From contig JAURER010000004.1 of the NCBI GenBank assembly GCA_030827315.1, positions 56,194 through 120,193 of the forward strand: a stretch of 64,000 nt of DNA. The letters are read 5' to 3'. Positions within the stretch are counted from its first letter, which is position 1. Each line of letters opens with the position of its first letter. Position numbers and translations under genes: made by a program. The DNA comes from Gemmatimonadota bacterium. Lineage in GTDB: Bacteria > Gemmatimonadota > Gemmatimonadetes > Longimicrobiales > Gaopeijiaceae. Below the pieces are notes generated by a model that had not been told where the DNA came from, did no database searches, and saw only the letters and a program-made list of their open reading frames with translations. Shown one piece after another: positions 34,448-42,440 of the stretch.

Positions 34448-34876
34448 TCAGATGTCCAGGGGCTGCGGCTGCTGGCCCTGGTGGGGGTGGTCGGTGCCGG
34501 CGTAGACCTTGAGCTTCTTCCGAAGAACACGCCCCAGCGCGTTCTTGGGCAGCATGCCCCGCACCGCGAGCTCGATGACCCGATCGGGGTGCGTCTCGAG
34601 CATGCGACGGTAGGGAATGTGCCGCTCGCCACCCATGTAGCCGGAGTAGCGGAAGTACGTCTTCTGATCGGCCTTGTTCCCGGTCAGACGCACCTTCTCG
34701 GCATTGATGATCACCACGTTGTCGCCGGTGTCGAGGTGCGGCGTGTACGACGGCTTGTGCTTGCCGCGGATGACGCGCGCGACTTCGGAAGCCAGACGCC
34801 CGAGCGGCTTGTCTGTAGCGTCGACAACCCACCACGCATGATGGATTTCGTCGGCTTTGGGAGTATACGTTCTCAT
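34448..34876 (-). CDS. rplM: Large ribosomal subunit protein uL13
   Basis: L13 binds 23S rRNA early in 50S assembly. The 142-residue protein has MRTYTPKADEIHHAWWVVDA, PLGRLASEVARVIRGKHK, HLDTGDNVVIINAEKV, YRYSGYMGGERHIPYRRM (here starting FRYSGYMGG) and RGMLPKNALGRVLRKKLKVY. Length is typical. No Shine-Dalgarno sequence is visible upstream of ATG 34876. A strong promoter and a small leader hairpin precede it. It starts the rplM-rpsI unit. Confidence 0.97.
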   Translation of the reverse strand: MRTYTPKADEIHHAWWVVDATDKPLGRLASEVARVIRGKHKPSYTPHLDTGDNVVIINAEKVRLTGNKADQKTYFRYSGYMGGERHIPYRRMLETHPDRVIELAVRGMLPKNALGRVLRKKLKVYAGTDHPHQGQQPQPLDI

Positions 34877-34891
34877 GCCCGCGTTGTGTGC

Positions 34892-34906
34892 TGAGGCGGA
34901 TCCTCA
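34892..34906 (-). promoter_or_regulatory. Hairpin in the rplM leader
   Basis: TGAGG and CCTCA pair around a 5-nt loop, just inside the predicted transcript start (about 34912) and 15 nt before the rplM ATG. E. coli L13 represses its own operon through the rplM leader, so this is a candidate L13 site; the stem is short. Confidence 0.35.
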
Positions 34907-34918
34907 AAAGAGCTTGCA

Positions 34919-34947
34919 AAGTTACCGGCGAAGCAAATAGGCGTCAA
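34919..34947 (-). promoter_or_regulatory. Promoter of rplM-rpsI
   Basis: On the minus strand TTGACG (34942-34947), a 17-nt spacer and TAACTT (34919-34924) form a near-consensus housekeeping promoter. The -10 box extends to TAACTTTG. The predicted leader is about 36 nt. Confidence 0.7.
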
Positions 34948-34984
34948 CGGGCCGGAACGCCTTGAGACAAGCGGCTTTCCACGG

Positions 34985-35005
34985 GCTCGCCCGGAGCGGG
35001 CGAGC
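34985..35005 (-). terminator. Hairpin after the sigma factor gene
   Basis: GCTCGCCCG and CGGGCGAGC form a perfect 9-bp stem around a 3-nt loop, directly after the sigma factor stop codon. There is no T-run. Confidence 0.5.
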
Positions 35006-35008
35006 GGG

Positions 35009-35860
35009 TCAGCGGTACGTCTCGAGAAAGCGTGCCCGCGAAGCGTGCCGCAGGCGGACCAGGGCCTTTTCCTTGATCTGACGCACGCGCTCCCGCGTGA
35101 TCCCCAGGATCTCGCCGATCTCTTCGAGCGTCATGGGCTCCTGTTCGTCCAGACCGAAATAGAGCCGCAGGATCTTCGCCTCGCGCTCCTTCAGCGTCGA
35201 GAGAGCGTCCTCGATCGTGGACTTCAGCGCATGCTCGAACGTCTCCTCTTCCGGCCCGGGAGAATACTGATCCGGCAGGTAGTCGAGCAGGCGGTTGTCC
35301 TCACCCGGGGTCATCGGCGCGTCGAGCGACAGGTGCGAATGCGAGATCGCCAGGGTGCGCTCGATCTCGTCCTTCGAGACGTCGAGATCCTCGGCGATTT
35401 CGTCGACGGTGGGCTCGCGACCCAGCTCCTGCAGGAGCGAGGAGCTGCGCCGGCCGATGCGGTACAGCGCGCCGGCTCGGTTCAGCGGAACGCGAACGAT
35501 CCGGCTCTGTTCGGCGAGGGCCTGCAGGATGGCCTGCCGGATCCACCAGACGGCGTAGCTGATGAACTTGATGCCCTTCGTCTCATCGAACTTGTGCGCG
35601 GCCCGGATGAGACCGAGGTTGCCCTCGTTGATGAGATCAGACAGCGGCACGCCCTGGTTCTGGTACTTCTTCGCCACGGAGACGACGAAGCGCAGGTTCG
35701 AGCGAACCAGCTTGTCGAGTGCCTCCTCGTCCCCGACGCGAATGAGCCTCGCGAGCCTCGCCTCCTCCTCCCGGTCGATGAGCGGATACTGGCTGATTTC
35801 CTTCAGGTACTGATCCAGCGAGCCTTCCTGGGAGGGTGCTCTGCGGGAGGAGAAGGTCAT
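35009..35860 (-). CDS. RNA polymerase sigma-70 factor, RpoD/SigA-like, short form
   Basis: The 283-residue protein begins at region 1.2 (GSLDQYLKEISQYPLI) and lacks region 1.1 and the large non-conserved region of E. coli RpoD. Region 2 is intact (NLRFVVSVAKKYQNQG, LIRAAHKFDETKGIKFISYAVWWIRQAI in parts). Regions 3 (LGREPTVDEIAEDLDVS) and 4.2 (TLEEIGEILGITRERVRQIKEKAL) are also intact. Primary sigma factors of Bacteroidetes have this length, so this may be the housekeeping factor, or a group 2 factor; sequence alone does not decide. It is downstream of lepB after 138 nt. Confidence 0.93.
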   Translation of the reverse strand: MTFSSRRAPSQEGSLDQYLKEISQYPLIDREEEARLARLIRVGDEEALDKLVRSNLRFVVSVAKKYQNQGVPLSDLINEGNLGLIRAAHKFDETKGIKFISYAVWWIRQAILQALAEQSRIVRVPLNRAGALYRIGRRSSSLLQELGREPTVDEIAEDLDVSKDEIERTLAISHSHLSLDAPMTPGEDNRLLDYLPDQYSPGPEEETFEHALKSTIEDALSTLKEREAKILRLYFGLDEQEPMTLEEIGEILGITRERVRQIKEKALVRLRHASRARFLETYR

Positions 35861-35998
35861 CTCGGCGCGCGGGTCCGGAGGTGCGGTGCGGGCAGAGCCG
35901 ACTCGTGCCAGCTCGACGCCCGCTTAGGATCTCAACGATCACGCCGTCGCGCAATGCCCCGTCCCCGGGGCGACGCCGGAGACGCCGGTCGGGACCGA

Positions 35999-36805
35999 TC
36001 AGCGGATGAGCGTACCCACGCGACCCCAGCGAACTCCTCCCCACCGGGACCTCTCGTCGCCCTCAAGCCGGTCGAAGGAGTAGTACACGAACCACGGCCG
36101 ACCCCGGATCTGATCGCGAGCGACGAAGCCCCAGTAGCGGGAGTCCTCGCTGTTGTCACGGTTGTCGCCGAGGACGAAGTAGCTGCCCGGGGGGACGACC
36201 AGCGGACCCCAGTTGTCCCGGGTGGGATGGTACCCGGGGCTGGGGGCAGCGATCAGGTGGTTCGACTGCCACTCCATGTCCGGGTGCGCGGCATCGCCGC
36301 GAGCGTCGAGGTAGCGCACGTAAGGCTCGGACACCTCCTCGCCATTGAGGTAGAGCCTCTTGTCCCGCATCTCGAGCGTGTCCGCCGGGGCACCGACCAC
36401 GCGCTTCACGTAGTTCCTTCGGGGCTCGTGCGGCGGGTGGAATACGATCACGTCGCCCCGCGCGGGCTCCTCGATCGCCGGAAGGAATCGTTCGGTCCCC
36501 GGTACACGCGCCCCGTAGACCGCCTTGTTGACCAGCAGGAAGTCGCCCACCAGGAGTGTGCCCTCCATCGACGACGTCGGGATCTTGAAGGCTTCGACGA
36601 GCGTCGCGCGGATCACGAGGAAGAGGACGAAGGCGACCGCGAGCGAGCGCAACCAGTCGAGTGCACCTTCCACGTGGCGCGAGCGCGAGCCGCGAGGCCG
36701 CTCGGCACGCTCGATCGGTTCGTCCGCGCGTGGCTGCCCGTGCTCGGAGTCTCGCACTCGGTCCTCGCTCCTTCGTCGTCCAGTCATGCGGCCGGCCGGC
36801 CGCAT
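35999..36805 (-). CDS. lepB: Signal peptidase I
   Basis: LepB removes signal peptides of secreted proteins at the periplasmic face. The 268-residue protein has a polar N-terminus, one transmembrane helix (about 50-68, LRSLAVAFVLFLVI), the catalytic Ser in PTSSMEGTLLVGDF, the catalytic Lys in NYVKRVVG, and the GDNRDNSEDSRYWGFV box. ATG at 36805 is chosen because AGGGTG lies 6 nt upstream; ATG at 36787 has no such site. It lies 69 nt downstream of the NtrC-family gene. Confidence 0.95.
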   Translation of the reverse strand: MRPAGRMTGRRRSEDRVRDSEHGQPRADEPIERAERPRGSRSRHVEGALDWLRSLAVAFVLFLVIRATLVEAFKIPTSSMEGTLLVGDFLLVNKAVYGARVPGTERFLPAIEEPARGDVIVFHPPHEPRRNYVKRVVGAPADTLEMRDKRLYLNGEEVSEPYVRYLDARGDAAHPDMEWQSNHLIAAPSPGYHPTRDNWGPLVVPPGSYFVLGDNRDNSEDSRYWGFVARDQIRGRPWFVYYSFDRLEGDERSRWGGVRWGRVGTLIR

Positions 36806-36874
36806 GATTCACCCTGTACCCGCGACGGAAGCGAAGTCAATACACCGCGACCGTCGAGGGGGGGCGTCGCGCGT

Positions 36875-38236
36875 CTACCCCTCTCGGACGAGTCCGTACT
36901 TCTCGATCTTCTTGTACAGATTCGAGCGGGGCATGTCGATACGGCGCGCCGTCTCCGCGACGTTCCAGTCGTTCTCCCGAAGCTTCTGCAGAATGTAGAC
37001 CCGCTCCGCCCCGTCCTTGAACTCGGTGAAGCTGTCGGTAGACAGCAGCTCGCCGCCGAGCCCCCCCGACGAGGAGCGCCCGGTCGCGAGCATGTCCACG
37101 TCGGCGGCACGAACCGCGTCGCCACCGGCCAGGATCAGCAGCCGCTCCACCGTGTTTCGCAGCTCGCGGACGTTGCCCGGCCATGCCAGGGCGCGGAGGC
37201 GGTCGACGGCCGCCGTCTCGAAACTTCGCGGCGACATCCCCTCCCGACGCGTCATGATGTCCGTGAAGTGCTGTACCAGCATGGGAATGTCATCACGGCG
37301 CTCGCGCAGGGGCGGCATGTGGATCGGCACCACGTTGAGTCGGTAGAAGAGGTCCTCGCGGAACTCACCCTCGTCGATGAGGCGCTCCAGATCCTTGTTC
37401 GTGGCGGCCACGACGCGCACGTCCACCTCGATGGCCCCCTTGCCGCCCACGCGCGTGACCACGCCCTGCTCCAGGGCACGCAGCACCTTGGCCTGGGCGT
37501 CCGGCGACATGTCGCCGATCTCGTCGAGAAAGAGGGTCCCGCCATCGGCCTGTTCGAACTTGCCGGCGTGGTCGGCCACGGCGCCCGTGAACGAACCCTT
37601 CATGTGACCGAAGAGCGCCGACTCGATCAGCTCGGATGGGATCGCGGCACAGTTCACCTCGACGAACGGCGCGTCCGCCCGTGACGAAAGCCGGTGGATG
37701 GCCCGAGCGACCAGCTCCTTGCCCGTCCCGTTCTCACCGCTGACGAGCACCCTGGCCTCTGTCGGCGCCACCTTCTCGATGCGCTCGAGTACCTGCCGGA
37801 TCGGGTAGGACGTGCCCACGATCTCGTATCGGCTCTCGACCTGGCTCCGCAAGTCGGCCATGCTCCGGGTCAGCCCCCGCAGCTCGAGCGCCCGGCGCAG
37901 TGTCACGAGGAGACGGTCGGTGTCGAGCGGCTTCTGCAGGAAGTCGTAGGCGCCCTTGCGCGTCGCTTCCACCGCCGTGTCGATGGTTCCGTGGCCCGAG
38001 ATCATGATGACCGGGATGCTCGGATCCTGCTCACGAAGCCGCGCAAGCACATCGAGGCCGTCGAGCCCCGGCATCTTCACGTCGAGAAACACGACGTCGG
38101 GCCGGAACTCGACCGCGGCCTCGACTCCGCTTACCCCGTCCTTCGCGCCGCGGACCTCGTGGCCTTCGTACTCGAAGACCTGGACCAGGGCTGAGCGAAT
38201 TCCGCTTTCGTCGTCGACAACCAGCAGGCGAGCCAT
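36875..38236 (-). CDS. NtrC-family sigma-54-dependent response regulator
   Basis: The 453-residue protein has a receiver domain with phospho-acceptor Asp52 (VVFLDVKMPG). The AAA+ domain has Walker A GENGTGKE (167-174), the sigma-54-contact loop GSFTGA (214-219; Ser in place of the usual Ala) and Walker B GGTLFLDEIGDM (232-243). A Fis-type helix-turn-helix (NVAETARRIDMPRSNLYKKI) closes it. It should activate sigma-54 promoters when phosphorylated. No kinase is adjacent; the NtrY-like sensor at 47.5-51.6 kb is a possible but unproven partner. Confidence 0.95.
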   Translation of the reverse strand: MARLLVVDDESGIRSALVQVFEYEGHEVRGAKDGVSGVEAAVEFRPDVVFLDVKMPGLDGLDVLARLREQDPSIPVIMISGHGTIDTAVEATRKGAYDFLQKPLDTDRLLVTLRRALELRGLTRSMADLRSQVESRYEIVGTSYPIRQVLERIEKVAPTEARVLVSGENGTGKELVARAIHRLSSRADAPFVEVNCAAIPSELIESALFGHMKGSFTGAVADHAGKFEQADGGTLFLDEIGDMSPDAQAKVLRALEQGVVTRVGGKGAIEVDVRVVAATNKDLERLIDEGEFREDLFYRLNVVPIHMPPLRERRDDIPMLVQHFTDIMTRREGMSPRSFETAAVDRLRALAWPGNVRELRNTVERLLILAGGDAVRAADVDMLATGRSSSGGLGGELLSTDSFTEFKDGAERVYILQKLRENDWNVAETARRIDMPRSNLYKKIEKYGLVREG

Positions 38237-38278
38237 CAGTGAGGACCTCTTCGGTGGCGTTCGAAGGGCGGCGCCCGA

Positions 38279-39034
38279 CTACGCGCCACCACTCCCGTCT
38301 ACCGCCCGTGCGGGCAATGGTTCGACTCGCTCGAGCACGATCCGGTCCGAAAGCACCCGCACGGTGCCGAGTTCGGCCGCCCAGCGCACGCGCAGGACCG
38401 GCGCTCCAGGAGGGCTTCCGACCGATCCGGCGTCAGAGGCGCCGTCGTCCGACCCCACCGCACCGGGAGCCTGCTTCAGGCTCTGGATCGCGCCGAGGAC
38501 CAGGGCGACGACGGGACCGGGCAGTTCCACTCCCTCGACCCGCACCTCCTCCACCCGGTATGCCAGCCACGCGACCCCGTCGTTGACGACCCGGCCTCGC
38601 AGCTCGACCTCGACGGATTCGGGCAGCGTCTCCAGAGCGTCGACGAGATGACGGCCTCCGGGGAGCACGCCCGGTGACACGTGCACGTGCACCCGCACGA
38701 TTCCGTCCTCGACGTACACCGACGGCTCGGTGACCCCGTCGGGAATCAGTGCCGGCATGGCGTGCCGGACCAGAGAGGTCAGGTGTGGGCCGTCGATCTC
38801 GATCCGGCCGCTCCCGTTCCCGCTCCGGAATCGCTGCAGCCGGTCGACCATCGTCCCGGCGGCGGTCGGACCGGCATCGAACGCGGGCGCGTCCTCCGCG
38901 TGCGCGGCGGACCGGGACAACGGCCCGGATCCGGACGACGGGGCGTGAGCCACGAGGGCGACTCCGCCCACGAGCGCCGAGGCCCCCAGGAACCACATCG
39001 CGCTCCGGGTGGGGCGGAAGGGGCGTTCGCTCAC
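38279..39034 (-). CDS. Hypothetical anchored or secreted protein
   Basis: I do not recognise this 251-residue protein. It has one N-terminal hydrophobic helix (about 13-30) and then a beta-rich domain with GRIEIDGPHLTSLVRHAMP, VRVHVHVSPGVL and ESVEVELRGRVVNDG (in parts). The alternation of polar and apolar residues suggests a lipid- or ligand-binding beta fold similar in style to DUF2993/YpmS proteins, but homology is unproven. GTG at 39034 overlaps the thpR stop (GTGA), so it is co-translated with thpR. The ntrC-family gene follows after 42 nt. Confidence 0.75.
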   Translation of the reverse strand: MSERPFRPTRSAMWFLGASALVGGVALVAHAPSSGSGPLSRSAAHAEDAPAFDAGPTAAGTMVDRLQRFRSGNGSGRIEIDGPHLTSLVRHAMPALIPDGVTEPSVYVEDGIVRVHVHVSPGVLPGGRHLVDALETLPESVEVELRGRVVNDGVAWLAYRVEEVRVEGVELPGPVVALVLGAIQSLKQAPGAVGSDDGASDAGSVGSPPGAPVLRVRWAAELGTVRVLSDRIVLERVEPLPARAVDGSGGA

Positions 39035-39594
39035 GGAGACCCCAGCCGCACGGAGGAGATCACGCTGTAGTGCGCTCCGTCCCGGGAGAGGTGGCTTCGC
39101 ATGATATCCAGCGAGTGGACTCTGAGCTCGTCGTCCAGCGAGAGCTCGGCCAGCATCCGGTCAAGGTCCCGGAACACGCCCACTCCCTCTCCCACTTCGG
39201 CCCGCCCGAGCGTGACATGGGGATGGAACGCCCGGGTCTCGGCCTCGAACCCAGCCTGTCCCAGCGCCCACTCCAGATCCTGCTTCATGCACCGGAACTC
39301 CGGTGTCGCCTCGACGCCGAGCCAGATGACACGGGGCCTGCGTACGGTCGGGAAGGCCCCGAAACCCCGGAATCGAGTGACGAACGCACGGGTTTCCCGG
39401 GCGGTGTAGGCAAGCGCCTCCTCGATGGCGGGGACCCGTTCCTTTCGCACCTCACCCAGGAACTTCAGCGTGACGTGGAAGTGGTCCGGATCGATCCATC
39501 GCACGGGAAGCGGCTCGTCCCGGAGATCCCGTACCGCACGGTGGATCCGGGTCCGCTGCTTCTTGGGGATATTGATGCCGACGAAGAGGCGCAT
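39031..39594 (-). CDS. thpR: RNA 2',3'-cyclic phosphodiesterase (2H family)
   Basis: ThpR opens 2',3'-cyclic phosphates on RNA ends and was first described as a 2'-5' RNA ligase. The 187-residue protein carries both HxTL-type catalytic motifs, FHVTLKFLGE (His40) and HPHVTLGRAE (about residue 127), and begins MRLFVGINIPKKQ as in the family. It shares a 4-nt overlap with the next gene. It is 90 nt downstream of the EamA gene on the same strand. Confidence 0.92.
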   Translation of the reverse strand: MRLFVGINIPKKQRTRIHRAVRDLRDEPLPVRWIDPDHFHVTLKFLGEVRKERVPAIEEALAYTARETRAFVTRFRGFGAFPTVRRPRVIWLGVEATPEFRCMKQDLEWALGQAGFEAETRAFHPHVTLGRAEVGEGVGVFRDLDRMLAELSLDDELRVHSLDIMRSHLSRDGAHYSVISSVRLGSP

Positions 39595-39626
39595 GGATCC
39601 TCGCGAAACGGCAGAATGCCGCAGTG

Positions 39627-39688
39627 GCGGGGTCGCCGTCGGGCGACACCCCCGCGCAACGTAGCGACTCCGCCGGAGCGTTCGCTAC
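39627..39688 (-). terminator. Two stem-loops after the EamA transporter gene
   Basis: GTAGCG...CGCTAC (39661-39688), with an inner GGAG/CTCC stem, overlaps the transporter stop codon. A second hairpin, GCGGGG-TCGCC with GGCGA-CCCC-CGC, follows at about 39627-39654. No T-run is present. They may end or attenuate transcription before thpR. Confidence 0.35.
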
Positions 39689-40740
39689 ACCGAGCCTCTC
39701 GACCCCGTGGGCGCGGCGACGTCCCCGGTGGGGACCGGCGTGGGCGCCGCTCTGCCCCCGCGGCGCGCGCCCGTGGGCTCCGAGGTGATCACCACGACCG
39801 AGCCGAGAATCACCGCTGCCGCGAGGAGCGCGCGCCCCGACACGGGCTCTCCGGCGAAGGCCCATCCCAGGACCATGGCGACCACCGGATTCACGTAGGC
39901 GTACGTCCCGACGCGGGCCGGCTCCACCACCGTGAGCAGCCAGATGTAGGCTCCATACCCGATTATGGCGCCCGCGACGATGAGGTAGACGAAGGCCATC
40001 CACGAGCGGACCGACACATCCGCGAGCGAGAAGCCCGAAGCTTCGCCGGCCGCCAGCGCCAGAACTCCCAGCACGACGCCTCCACACAGCATCTGACTGG
40101 CGACGAGCATGCGCGGACGCAGCGAGGAACCGCGCTGACGCGAGTAAAGCGAGCCGGCGGCCCAGGAGAACGACCCGGCCATCACGATCGTCGCGCCCAG
40201 GAGCTCGCGCGCCCCCCCCTGACCCACGCCCGGCGATCCCGCCAGCAGGCCGACCCCGGCGAAGCCGAGGAGGATTCCGGCCAGTGCACGTCCCGAGGGA
40301 CGTCGCCGCGAGCCGAATAAGGTGTCGAGCAGGACGAGCCAGATGGGGACGGCGGCCACCAGGAGCGCAACGAGCCCCGAGGGCACCCACTGTTCGGCGA
40401 CGACGACCGCGCCGTTGCCGCCCGCGAGGAGGAGCGTGCCCGAGATCGCACCGTCCCGCCACTGCCGAGGCGTGGGAGGTCGGGCGCCCAGCCGGCGCGC
40501 CCAGGCGTACATCATCGTCCCGGCGATGAGGAACCGGACGGAGGCCATGCCCAGCGGCGGCATCGTCTCGATCGCGAAGCGGATGGCGAGGTACGTGGAG
40601 CCCCAGATCAGGTAGATCGCGGCGAAGGCGAGCAAGATCTGAACGATCGAAGGCTCCGCTTCCCCCGGTGACGACGACGGCGATGGGGACCGTGCGGTCA
40701 GCGTCGGGGCCGCGTCGGCGCGACCGGAGCTCGGGGTCAT
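39685..40740 (-). CDS. EamA/DMT-family transporter
   Basis: The 351-residue membrane protein has about ten transmembrane helices in two EamA repeats. It shows IYLIWGSTYLAIRFAIE near the N-terminus and IVAGAIIGYGAYIWLL with PVVAMVLGWAFAGEP in the second half. This pattern is typical of the YedA-like drug/metabolite exporter branch; the substrate is unknown. A Pro/Ser-rich cytoplasmic N-terminus of about 40 residues precedes the first helix, and a Gly/Thr-rich tail follows the last. It is 43 nt downstream of comM. Confidence 0.88.
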   Translation of the reverse strand: MTPSSGRADAAPTLTARSPSPSSSPGEAEPSIVQILLAFAAIYLIWGSTYLAIRFAIETMPPLGMASVRFLIAGTMMYAWARRLGARPPTPRQWRDGAISGTLLLAGGNGAVVVAEQWVPSGLVALLVAAVPIWLVLLDTLFGSRRRPSGRALAGILLGFAGVGLLAGSPGVGQGGARELLGATIVMAGSFSWAAGSLYSRQRGSSLRPRMLVASQMLCGGVVLGVLALAAGEASGFSLADVSVRSWMAFVYLIVAGAIIGYGAYIWLLTVVEPARVGTYAYVNPVVAMVLGWAFAGEPVSGRALLAAAVILGSVVVITSEPTGARRGGRAAPTPVPTGDVAAPTGSRGSV

Positions 40741-40783
40741 GACGGCAAACTTCGCGGCGCAACCGCGCGCGTCCAAGGGAGGC

Positions 40784-42313
40784 TCAGCGCGTGTCTCCGC
40801 GGTACTGCAGCGCCTCGGCAACGTGGTCCTCCCTCACCGTGTCGCTCTCCGCCAGGTCGGCGATCGTCCGCGCCACGCGCTGCACCCGGTCGTGTCCACG
40901 CGCGCTCAGGGCGCCCATGTCCAGGGCGCGAGCGAGCAGACGCATCGCCCGCTCGTCGGCGGTGCCGACGGCGCCCGCCCCGGGACAATCCCGCCCGGCC
41001 CGCCGCCTCTCCCGGACGCGGGCCACGCGAAGCGCGACGTCGCGGGTGGACTCGGGCATGAACCGCGAGAATGCGGGCGGCTCGTCACCCCGCCCGAGCA
41101 GGTCGGCGGGCCGGACCGGCGGCACGTTGACGACGATGTCGATCCGGTCCAGAAGGGGCCCCGAGACGCGGGTGCGATAGCGGGCCACGACCGACGGATC
41201 GCACAGGCACCGGTCGTCGGACACGCCATGATACCCGCACGGACAGGGATTCATCGCCGCGACGAGCTGGAAGCGAGCCGGAAAGACGACGACGCCGGTC
41301 GCCCGGGCCAGTGTGACGCATCCCTCCTCGAGCGGCTGTCTCAGCACCTCGATGACGTTCCTGCGGTATTCCGGGAGTTCGTCGAGAAAGAGGACGCCCA
41401 GGTGTGCGAGACTGATCTCCCCAGGCCTGACCGGGGCACCACCCCCGACGAGCCCGGCGTAGCTCACCGAATGGTGGGGCGCACGGAACGGACGCGCGGA
41501 CGAGGGAGCCGTGTCGGTCAGGAGGCCCGCGACGGACTGGATTCGCGCGACCTCGATCGACTCCTCGACGGTGAGCCCGGGGAGAATGCCGGAAAGACGC
41601 CGTGCCAGCATGGTCTTCCCGGCCCCGGGGGGACCCACCATCAGCAGGTTGTGTCCACCCGCAGCCGCGATTTCCAGGGCACGCTTCGCGGCATGCTGCC
41701 CGCGAACGTCGCGAAGGTCGGGGCGCGCATCCAGGAGGCCGAGGGCGACCGACGGGTCGAGTGCGCGCCCGGCGGCGGTACACGGCGGCGCACCGCCCCC
41801 GCCCTCGCCGCGCAGGTGGGCGACGACGTCGACCAGGGCTGCAGCGGGGACGACGTCGATTCCCTCCACCATGGCCGCCTCTCCACGGTTCGCCCAAGGC
41901 ACCACGATCGCCGACATCCCGGCGTCACGCGCCCGCAGCGTCACGGGCAGCACACCCCGGACGGGGCGGAGGCCACCTCCGAGTCCGAGCTCGCCCATGA
42001 AGGCGGAGCCCGCGACGGCCTCGGCGGGGACGCGGCCGGTGGCGGCCAGGATGCCCACGGCGATCGGGAGATCGAAGGACGTGCCCTCCTTCCGGACGCC
42101 AGCGGGCGCGAGGTTGACCGTGATCCGCCGACTGGGCAGGCCGAAGCCGCTGCTGCGCAGCGCCGCCGCCACCCGCTCGCGACCTTCCCGCACCGACCCC
42201 TCGGCGAGCCCAACCACATGGAAGGCCGGGAGCGCCGGGGCCAGGGCGACCTCGACGTCCACGATGATCGCGTCCACCCCGTGGACGGAACCGGTCCGTA
42301 CCCGTGCAAGCAT
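40784..42313 (-). CDS. comM: ComM/YifB-family Mg-chelatase-like ATPase
   Basis: ComM is a hexameric helicase that promotes branch migration during natural transformation; YifB is the same family in non-competent species. The 509-residue protein has an N-terminal Lon-substrate-like domain (VEVALAPALPAFHVVGL, FDLPIAVGIL, FMGELGLGGGLRPVRG). The AAA+ module follows, with GPPGAGKTMLARRL, PFRAPHHSVSYAGLVGGG and LFLDELPEY, and then a cysteine cluster (NPCPCGYHG, CLCDP). ATG at 42313 is chosen as the family start. Other competence genes are not in the window. Confidence 0.94.
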   Translation of the reverse strand: MLARVRTGSVHGVDAIIVDVEVALAPALPAFHVVGLAEGSVREGRERVAAALRSSGFGLPSRRITVNLAPAGVRKEGTSFDLPIAVGILAATGRVPAEAVAGSAFMGELGLGGGLRPVRGVLPVTLRARDAGMSAIVVPWANRGEAAMVEGIDVVPAAALVDVVAHLRGEGGGGAPPCTAAGRALDPSVALGLLDARPDLRDVRGQHAAKRALEIAAAGGHNLLMVGPPGAGKTMLARRLSGILPGLTVEESIEVARIQSVAGLLTDTAPSSARPFRAPHHSVSYAGLVGGGAPVRPGEISLAHLGVLFLDELPEYRRNVIEVLRQPLEEGCVTLARATGVVVFPARFQLVAAMNPCPCGYHGVSDDRCLCDPSVVARYRTRVSGPLLDRIDIVVNVPPVRPADLLGRGDEPPAFSRFMPESTRDVALRVARVRERRRAGRDCPGAGAVGTADERAMRLLARALDMGALSARGHDRVQRVARTIADLAESDTVREDHVAEALQYRGDTR

Positions 42314-42370
42314 GCTCCACGGTCGTGCGGGCCGCGGGGCGCGCAAATACGGGAATCGGCCCGGGTGCGC

Positions 42371-42399
42371 TTGTGCGCTCCCTGGGCTCCCGGTAGGAT
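42371..42399 (+). promoter_or_regulatory. Candidate promoter of the pnt operon
   Basis: TTGTGC (42371-42376), a 17-nt spacer and TAGGAT (42394-42399) lie 41 nt upstream of the pntA start. Confidence 0.5.
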
Positions 42400-42440
42400 C
42401 ACGACGCTTTTCCAGCCCGTATCGCCGACGGAGGGCGTGC

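Noticed and set aside
36813..36840. TTGACT-N16-TACAGG as the lepB promoter
   Set aside because: The -10 would overlap the lepB ribosome-binding site, so the transcript would lose it unless a later start is used.
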